Shown here piece after piece: positions 59,120-64,000 of a stretch of DNA of 64,000 bases. Within the stretch, counting starts at the first letter, position 1. Each line of letters starts with the position of its first letter. The stretch is taken from the NCBI RefSeq assembly GCF_029633825.1, contig NZ_CP090640.1:1984001-2048000 (forward strand), in the 5' to 3' direction. The translations under genes were made by a program, and so were the position numbers. The DNA is from Burkholderia contaminans (lineage in GTDB: Bacteria > Pseudomonadota > Gammaproteobacteria > Burkholderiales > Burkholderiaceae). A model generated the notes under the pieces. That model searched no databases, was not told the DNA's origin, and worked only from the letters and a program-made list of their open reading frames with translations.

Positions 59120-59443
59120 TCAGTAACGCGGCACGGACGGATCGACGTCGCGCGACCACGCGTCGATCCCGCCTTGCAGGTTGTACAGCTTCGTGAAGCC
59201 GCGCGATTCGAGGAACATCGCGACCTGCGCGCTGCGCATCCCGTGATGGCACACGCAGACGATTTCCGCTTCGTCGTCGAGCTCTTCGCTGCGCGCGGGA
59301 ATCTGCTGCATCGGGATCGACACGCTGCCGGCGATGTGCGCGGTCGCGATTTCCCACGGTTCGCGCACGTCGAGCACGACCGGCGCGGGGCGCGCCTTGT
59401 CGCCGAGCCATTCCGCGAGCATCGCGGCCGTCAGGATCTGCAT
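59120..59443 (-). CDS. Rhodanese-domain protein
   Basis: The protein has 107 residues in a single rhodanese domain (GlpE-like size). PVVLDVREPWEIATAHI is the N-terminal signature. The active-site loop CHHGMRS has its Cys near residue 64. LYNLQGGIDAWSRDVDPSVP ends the domain. It transfers sulfur from a donor to a thiol acceptor; the physiological partner is unknown. It lies 14 bases after the PCMT-like gene. Confidence 0.9.
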   Translation of the reverse strand: MQILTAAMLAEWLGDKARPAPVVLDVREPWEIATAHIAGSVSIPMQQIPARSEELDDEAEIVCVCHHGMRSAQVAMFLESRGFTKLYNLQGGIDAWSRDVDPSVPRY

Positions 59444-59457
59444 GGGGGCTCCGCCGC

Positions 59458-60111
59458 TCAGAACTTGAAGCGCGACGGCTCGATCGCGTTGACGAGGTGG
59501 TCGATGTACGTTTCGAACACGTCGGCGACGCGGTACTGCTTGTCGTCGATGCGCGTGATGATCTGCGCCTTCATCACCGGACGGCCGCCGACGAATGCCG
59601 CGAGGCGGCCACCGACCTTCAGCTGTTCGAGCATTTCCTGCGGCACGACGGGCAGGCCGCCCGCGACGCAGATCACGTCATACGGCGCCTTGCCGGCCCA
59701 GCCGCGCGAACCGTCGCCGAGCACGACTTCCGCGTTGGTCACGCCGTCGTTGCGCAGGTTGTCTTCCGCGAACTTCGCGTTGGTCGGGTCGATCTCGACG
59801 GCCGTCACGTGCTGCGCGCGGTGCGCGAACAGCGCGGCCAGGTAGCCCGAGCCGGCGCCGATCACGAGCACGTTCTCGTGCTTCTTGACCGTCAACTCCT
59901 GCAGCACGCGCGCTTCGACGCGCGGGAACAGCATCTTGCCGCCACCCGGCAGCGGCAGTTCGAGGTCGGCGAACGCGAGATCGCGGTATTCGGCCTGAAC
60001 GTAGTTTTCACGCTTGACGATCGACAGCAGTCCCAGGACGTCGAGATCCAGCACGTCCCACGGCCGGATCTGTTGTTCGATCATGTTGAAACGCGCGTTT
60101 TCGATATTCAT
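59458..60111 (-). CDS. Protein-L-isoaspartate O-methyltransferase family protein
   Basis: The protein has 217 residues. The SAM motif VLVIGAGSGYLAALFAHRA lies near residue 80. EIDPTNAKFAE and DGSRGWAGKAPYDVICVAGG fit the PCMT family. The N-terminal part (MIEQQIRPWDVLD) lacks the usual V-P-R-x-x-F stretch of Pcm, as in the Pcm-like proteins near tolC in beta-proteobacteria. The repair role is therefore less certain. It is transcribed with the rhodanese gene. Confidence 0.85.
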   Translation of the reverse strand: MNIENARFNMIEQQIRPWDVLDLDVLGLLSIVKRENYVQAEYRDLAFADLELPLPGGGKMLFPRVEARVLQELTVKKHENVLVIGAGSGYLAALFAHRAQHVTAVEIDPTNAKFAEDNLRNDGVTNAEVVLGDGSRGWAGKAPYDVICVAGGLPVVPQEMLEQLKVGGRLAAFVGGRPVMKAQIITRIDDKQYRVADVFETYIDHLVNAIEPSRFKF

Positions 60112-60215
60112 GGTGTGGTCACGCAGCCTGGTCGGCCATCAGCGGGGATAGAGAAACTTCGTGATTGTACCAAACGGGGCGGCCGCGAAGCCTTCAGGCG
60201 GCCTGCAACAGACCT

Positions 60216-60473
60216 TTACCCCTTGCTCTTCTTGATCTGCGCCTCGAACGCGAGATCGAGCTTGCTCGCCTTGCGCGGCTTTTTGGGGCCAAATTCGTCG
60301 ACGAACTTGACGAACTCGTCGAGCGGTAGCGGCTCGCAGCGCTTCTCGGCGGTGCCGCCGGAGCGGTCGACGAGATAGAACAGGCCGCCCGCCATCGCGA
60401 CGGCCGCGAATTGCGGGTTGCCGGAGCGGGTCTTCAGGCGTTCGACCGCGTGGGTCGCTTTGGTGGTGCGCAT
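60216..60473 (-). CDS. Small conserved protein of unknown function
   Basis: The protein has 85 residues from ATG 60473 (MRTTKATHAVERLKTRSGN). It is basic, with an AVAMAGGLFYLVDRSG segment and a Lys-rich end (KKPRKASKLD, IKKSKG). It has no signal or membrane segment. I recognise no domain. It lies between hemN and the PCMT-like gene on the same strand. Confidence 0.6.
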   Translation of the reverse strand: MRTTKATHAVERLKTRSGNPQFAAVAMAGGLFYLVDRSGGTAEKRCEPLPLDEFVKFVDEFGPKKPRKASKLDLAFEAQIKKSKG

Positions 60474-60552
60474 CGTGCGGATTCTGGCGGAGCGTAAGCC
60501 CCACACTGTATCAAACCGGCCGCCCGCGTGCGGCCGGCCGGGCACGTCGGGC

Positions 60553-61944
60553 TCAGACCGTGCGCGAGTAGCGCTGCTGCGGCGTCTGGCCGAGATACGC
60601 GTCGAATGCCATCGCGATGTTGCGCACGACCATCCGGCCGGCCGGATGGATCGTCAGGCGGTCGGCCGCGATCGTCAGCAGCCCGTCGCGCTCGAACGGG
60701 CGCAGCGCGTCGAGTTCGCGCGCGAAATGATCGGCGAAGCGGATGCCGTGCGCGGCCTCGACGTGCGAGAACGGCAGGTCGAGGTTGCACATCAGTTGCG
60801 TGATCACGTCGCGGCGCAGCCGGTCGTCGGGCGTGAGCCGCACGCCGCGCGCGATCGGCAGCCGGCCCGCGTCGAGCGCGGCGCCGTAGGCGGGCAGGTC
60901 CTTCGCGTTCTGTGCGTAGACGTCGCCGACCTTGCCGATCGACGACACGCCGAACCCGACGAGATCGGTATCCGCGCGCGTGCTGTAGCCCTGGAAATTG
61001 CGCTGCAGCGTGCCGTTGCGCTGCGCCCGCACGAGTTCGTCGGACGGCCGCGCGAAGTGGTCCATCCCGATGTACACGTAGCTGGCCGACGTCAGCATGT
61101 CGATCGCGAGGCCGAGCAGTGCGATGCGCGTTTCCGGCGGCGGCAGCGTCGCGCCGTCGATCTGCCGCTGCATCTTGAACAGGTGCGGCATGTGCGCGTA
61201 GCCGAACACCGACAGCCGGTCGGGGGCGAGTTCGATGATCGTTTCCAGCGTGCGCGCGAACACGGAGACGGTCTGGTGCGGCAGCCCGTAGATCAGGTCG
61301 ACGCTCACCGAGTGGAAGCCCGTTGTGCGCGCGGCGGAGAGCAGGTCGGCCGTCATCGCCAGCGGCTGGATGCGGTTGATCGCCTGCTGCACGACCGGAT
61401 CGAAATCCTGCACGCCGAGGCTCAGCCGGTTGAAGCCGATATTGCGCAGGTGGACGAGCGTCGCGGGCGTGACCGTGCGCGGGTCGATCTCGATCGAGAA
61501 CTCGGCGTCGGCATCCGGCGCGAGCATGAAGTGCTCGCGCGTGGCCGCCATCAGCTCGGCCGTTTCATCGTCGGACAGGAAGGTGGGCGTGCCGCCGCCC
61601 CAGTGCAGCTGCGTGACCGGGCGCGCGGGATCGAACAGCGCGGCCTGCAGCGCCATCTCGAGCTTGAGCTGGTCGAGATACGGGCGCGCGCGGCGGTGGT
61701 TGTTGGTCGCGATCTTGTTGCAGCCGCAGTAGAAGCACGCGGTGTTGCAGAACGGAATGTGGAAGTACAGCGACAGCTCGCTCGACGATGCGCCGGGGTC
61801 GCTTGCCGCACGGACATAGTCGGTCGGGTCGAAATCGTCGCGGAACTGCAGCGCGGTGGGATACGACGTATAGCGCGGCCCGTTCGCGCCGTATTTCGCG
61901 AGCAAATCGGGACGGAACAATGTGTCGGCAGAACCGGAACGCAT
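60553..61944 (-). CDS. hemN: Oxygen-independent coproporphyrinogen III oxidase
   Basis: The protein has 463 residues. The start at 61944 (MRSGSADTLFRPDLLAKYG) agrees with family length. The radical-SAM cluster motif is FCNTACFYCGCNK (Cys-x3-Cys-x2-Cys plus the extra Cys), preceded by SLYFHIPF. HWGGGTPTFLS, SIEIDPRT and NRLSLGVQDFD complete the fold. It converts coproporphyrinogen to protoporphyrinogen without oxygen. I looked for an FNR/ANR box upstream and did not find a clear one. Confidence 0.94.
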   Translation of the reverse strand: MRSGSADTLFRPDLLAKYGANGPRYTSYPTALQFRDDFDPTDYVRAASDPGASSSELSLYFHIPFCNTACFYCGCNKIATNNHRRARPYLDQLKLEMALQAALFDPARPVTQLHWGGGTPTFLSDDETAELMAATREHFMLAPDADAEFSIEIDPRTVTPATLVHLRNIGFNRLSLGVQDFDPVVQQAINRIQPLAMTADLLSAARTTGFHSVSVDLIYGLPHQTVSVFARTLETIIELAPDRLSVFGYAHMPHLFKMQRQIDGATLPPPETRIALLGLAIDMLTSASYVYIGMDHFARPSDELVRAQRNGTLQRNFQGYSTRADTDLVGFGVSSIGKVGDVYAQNAKDLPAYGAALDAGRLPIARGVRLTPDDRLRRDVITQLMCNLDLPFSHVEAAHGIRFADHFARELDALRPFERDGLLTIAADRLTIHPAGRMVVRNIAMAFDAYLGQTPQQRYSRTV

Positions 61945-62104
61945 GATGATCTCGCGCTTTTTAGATGCTTTCGAGTATATAAACGCGCGATTCGGCTGCA
62001 TTGTGTAATAACGTCGCAGCCGGCGATGGCACAATGCGGGGTGGGGCTGCCGGCACCGCGTCCGGTTGCCGCACCGTCTTTTGTTGTTCGTTCGAGAGAG
62101 CCGA

Positions 62105-62431
62105 GTGTCCGTCGAATTGCCTGTCCGCCCGGCGTCAGCCGTCCCGCCGCCGCATGCGTGCCGCGAGGGCTGCGGTGCGTGCTGCATCGCGCCGTCGATT
62201 TCCAGCCCGATTCCCGGCATGCCCGACGGCAAGCCCGCCGGCGTGCGCTGCGTGCAGCTCGGCGACGATCTGCGCTGCCGGATCTTCGGCCGCCCCGAGC
62301 GGCCCGCGTGCTGTTCCGGGCTGCAGCCGGCCGCGGACATGTGCGGCGCGTCGCGCGGCGACGCACTCGCGTGGCTCACGCGTCTCGAGGCCGCGACGCG
62401 GCCGTCGCAACCAGGAGAGTGTTCAGCATGA
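62105..62431 (+). CDS. YkgJ-type cysteine-cluster protein
   Basis: The protein has 108 residues from GTG 62105. It has eight or more cysteines grouped as [10 protein letters not shown] near residue 18, [13 protein letters not shown], and MCGAS, the layout of the zinc/iron-chelating YkgJ family. The biochemical role is unknown. The stop overlaps the next start (ATGA), so the two are coupled. It is divergent from hemN. Confidence 0.82.
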   Translation: MSVELPVRPASAVPPPHACREGCGACCIAPSISSPIPGMPDGKPAGVRCVQLGDDLRCRIFGRPERPACCSGLQPAADMCGASRGDALAWLTRLEAATRPSQPGECSA

Positions 62432-63009
62432 CCGCACCTTGCGCGCCCGGCCGGCGCTGTTTTCTCGCCGCAACCGTCGGCGCCATCGGCGTGACGCTCT
62501 CGCTTGCCGCGTGTGCGTCGACGTTTCCGTTCATCCCCGATCACTACACGTTCTCGCGCGGTGACGTGCAGAAAGCCGTCGCGCGCAAGTTCCCGTACCA
62601 GAAGACGGTCGCGCAGGTCGTCGACGTGTCGCTCGCGAACCCGGCCGTCAACCTGCTGCCCGACCAGAACCGCGTGGCCGTGCAGCTCGACGCGCACTTC
62701 GTGAGCCCGTTCCTGCGCGCGCCCGTCAGCGGCAAGTTCACCGTGTCGGGCCAGCTGGCTTACGACGCGCCGAGCCGCTCGGTCGTGCTGAGGTCGCCGG
62801 CCGTCGACAGCCTCGCGCTCGACGGCGACGCGCAGATGTACGCGCAGCAGGTCGGCGCGGCCGCCGGCCTGCTCGCGACGCAGTTGCTGACCAACTATCC
62901 GATCTATACGTTCAAGCCCGAACAACTGCAATTTGCCGGGGTGAACTACGAACCCGGTACAATTACGATTCTTACAAACGGCATACGCGTGGCGATCGTC
63001 GAAAAATGA
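62428..63009 (+). CDS. DUF1439 family lipoprotein
   Basis: The protein has 193 residues. The signal peptide ends with lipobox LAAC (Cys29). The mature part ([29 protein letters not shown], [14 protein letters not shown]) resembles the DUF1439/YceB family, a small beta-rich lipid-binding fold attached to a membrane. The function is unknown. A CCAGGAGAG ribosome site lies before the start. Confidence 0.85.
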   Translation: MTAPCAPGRRCFLAATVGAIGVTLSLAACASTFPFIPDHYTFSRGDVQKAVARKFPYQKTVAQVVDVSLANPAVNLLPDQNRVAVQLDAHFVSPFLRAPVSGKFTVSGQLAYDAPSRSVVLRSPAVDSLALDGDAQMYAQQVGAAAGLLATQLLTNYPIYTFKPEQLQFAGVNYEPGTITILTNGIRVAIVEK

Positions 63010-63090
63010 CGACGAACCGCGCTCGGCCGGAGGGGGGCCGCGCGCGGAAGAGTGGCCCATTCATTCGACCATTTCGGAGTTGGGCCACGG

Positions 63091-63921
63091 ATGGACTGGA
63101 TCCTGATCTGCAAGGCTTTGATCCTCGGCGTCGTCGAGGGGCTGACGGAATTCCTGCCGGTATCGAGCACCGGTCACCTGATCGTCGCGGGCAGCTTCCT
63201 GAATTTCAACGATTCGCATGCGAAGACGTTCGACGTCGTGATCCAGTTCGGCGCGATCCTCGCGGTCTGCTGGGAATACCGGCAACGGATCGCGTCCATC
63301 GTATCCGGGCTGCCGAGCCGGCCCGACGCGCGGCGCTTCACGCTGAACGTCGTGATCGCGACGATTCCCGCCATTGCGCTCGGCCTCCTGTTCGAGAAGA
63401 AGATCAAGGCCGTGCTGTTCTCGCCGGTCCCCGTCGCGTTCGCGCTCGTCGTGGGCGGCGCGATCATCTTGTGGGCCGAGGCGCGACAGCGCGAGCGCAG
63501 CGAGCCGCCGCGCGTGGTGTCGGTCGACGCGCTGACGCCGCTCGATGCGCTGAAGGTCGGCATCGCACAGTGTTTTGCGCTGATTCCCGGCATGTCGCGC
63601 TCGGGCTCGACGATCATCGGCGGGATGCTGTTCGGCCTCGACCGGCGCGTGGCCACCGAATTCTCGTTCTTCCTCGCGATCCCGATCATCTTCGGCGCGA
63701 CGCTCTATGAAACCGTCAAGGACTGGCAGGCGTTCACCGTCGATTCGCTCGGCCTGTTCGTGCTGGGCGCGGTCGCGGCATTCGTCAGCGCGTTCGTGTG
63801 CGTGCGCTGGCTGCTGCGCTATGTCGCGTCGCACGATTTCACGGTGTTCGCGTGGTACCGGATCGCGTTCGGGCTGTTCGTGCTGCTGGTCGGGTACAGC
63901 GGCTGGCTGAACTGGGCGTGA
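63091..63921 (+). CDS. uppP: Undecaprenyl-diphosphate phosphatase
   Basis: The protein has 276 residues with about eight membrane helices. The BacA motifs are [15 protein letters not shown] at residues 16-30 (catalytic Glu region) and [13 protein letters not shown] near residue 172. The start at ATG 63091 is chosen over a GTG at 63052 by family length. It recycles undecaprenyl diphosphate to the monophosphate used by both glycan loci and by peptidoglycan synthesis. A terminator follows. Confidence 0.95.
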   Translation: MDWILICKALILGVVEGLTEFLPVSSTGHLIVAGSFLNFNDSHAKTFDVVIQFGAILAVCWEYRQRIASIVSGLPSRPDARRFTLNVVIATIPAIALGLLFEKKIKAVLFSPVPVAFALVVGGAIILWAEARQRERSEPPRVVSVDALTPLDALKVGIAQCFALIPGMSRSGSTIIGGMLFGLDRRVATEFSFFLAIPIIFGATLYETVKDWQAFTVDSLGLFVLGAVAAFVSAFVCVRWLLRYVASHDFTVFAWYRIAFGLFVLLVGYSGWLNWA

Positions 63922-63957
63922 CGCGAACACGAAGGCCGGCGCGCCACGCATGAAAAG

Positions 63958-63993
63958 AAAAAGCCCGATCGGCACAGGCCGGTCGGGCTTTTT
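63958..63993 (+). terminator. Rho-independent terminator after uppP
   Basis: A stem of 16 pairs (63958-63973 with 63978-63993; one G-T pair) has an ACAG loop and ends in a T-run. The flanking A-run also allows use on the other strand. Confidence 0.9.
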
Positions 63994-64000
63994 CTTGTTC

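Noticed and set aside
61945..62104. FNR/ANR box upstream of hemN
   Set aside because: No TTGAT-N4-ATCAA match in the gap between the divergent genes.
60418..62400. Very long plus-strand frame through hemN that runs on into the real lipoprotein frame
   Set aside because: The part opposite hemN has antisense composition. Only the last 193 codons (from 62428) form a real protein with a signal peptide.

Overview
The window looks like a chromosome-1 segment of a Burkholderia, most likely the B. cepacia complex. GC is high (about two thirds, with strong GC at third codon positions). The gene order is typical of the genus: thiD/rubredoxin, yqgE-yqgF-pyrR-pyrB-pyrC', apaH next to rml genes, manB-waaC-kdoO-waaA, and a urt plus ure nitrogen locus. 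I found no tRNA, rRNA, CRISPR array or intact insertion sequence.

Layout. 1-1982 (minus): the end of a three-gene operon (GT2 glycosyltransferase, methyltransferase, membrane flippase-like protein cut by the left edge). 1983-2952: no gene. 2953-4244: thiD and, divergently, rubredoxin. 4343-10679 (plus): an unrecognised protein, then yqgE, yqgF, pyrR, pyrB, a catalytically dead dihydroorotase homologue, and an acyltransferase. 10719-11558 (minus): apaH.

11902-33830 (plus) is an ABC-exporter-type O-antigen locus. rmlBACD makes dTDP-L-rhamnose. manC, gmd and rmd make GDP-D-rhamnose. wzm and wzt export the chain. A 1600-residue protein joins an FkbM methyltransferase, a repetitive coiled coil and three glycosyltransferase-like domains, and three further GT4 enzymes follow. 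A WbpV/WbpL/WbpM-like trio probably makes and transfers the primer sugar. The stretch from wzm through the giant gene has clearly lower GC and looks acquired. A strong terminator at 33879-33912 closes the locus. Next to it is a lipoprotein-type sedolisin protease fused to two mannose-lectin (B-lectin) domains.

36614-42050 (minus) is a second glycan locus (WecA-like transferase, galE, GT4, GT2, Wzx-like flippase) with no visible polymerase. 42314-47190 (plus) holds manB, then the inner-core genes waaC, kdoO and waaA. manB supplies mannose-1-phosphate for ManC.

47255-58689 (minus) is one nitrogen block read as urtABCDE then ureDABCEFG: urea uptake and nickel urease. A perfect -24/-12 sigma-54 core lies upstream of urtA, which predicts nitrogen control. 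59120-61944 (minus) carries a rhodanese, a PCMT-like methyltransferase, a small unknown protein and hemN. 62105-63921 (plus) carries a YkgJ-type protein, a DUF1439 lipoprotein and uppP. UppP recycles the undecaprenyl carrier that the glycan loci depend on.

The most notable candidate for something undescribed is the FkbM-coil-triple-GT protein. It may be a single-polypeptide polymerase, terminator and ruler for a D-rhamnose-containing O-antigen. The second is the lectin-protease beside that locus.
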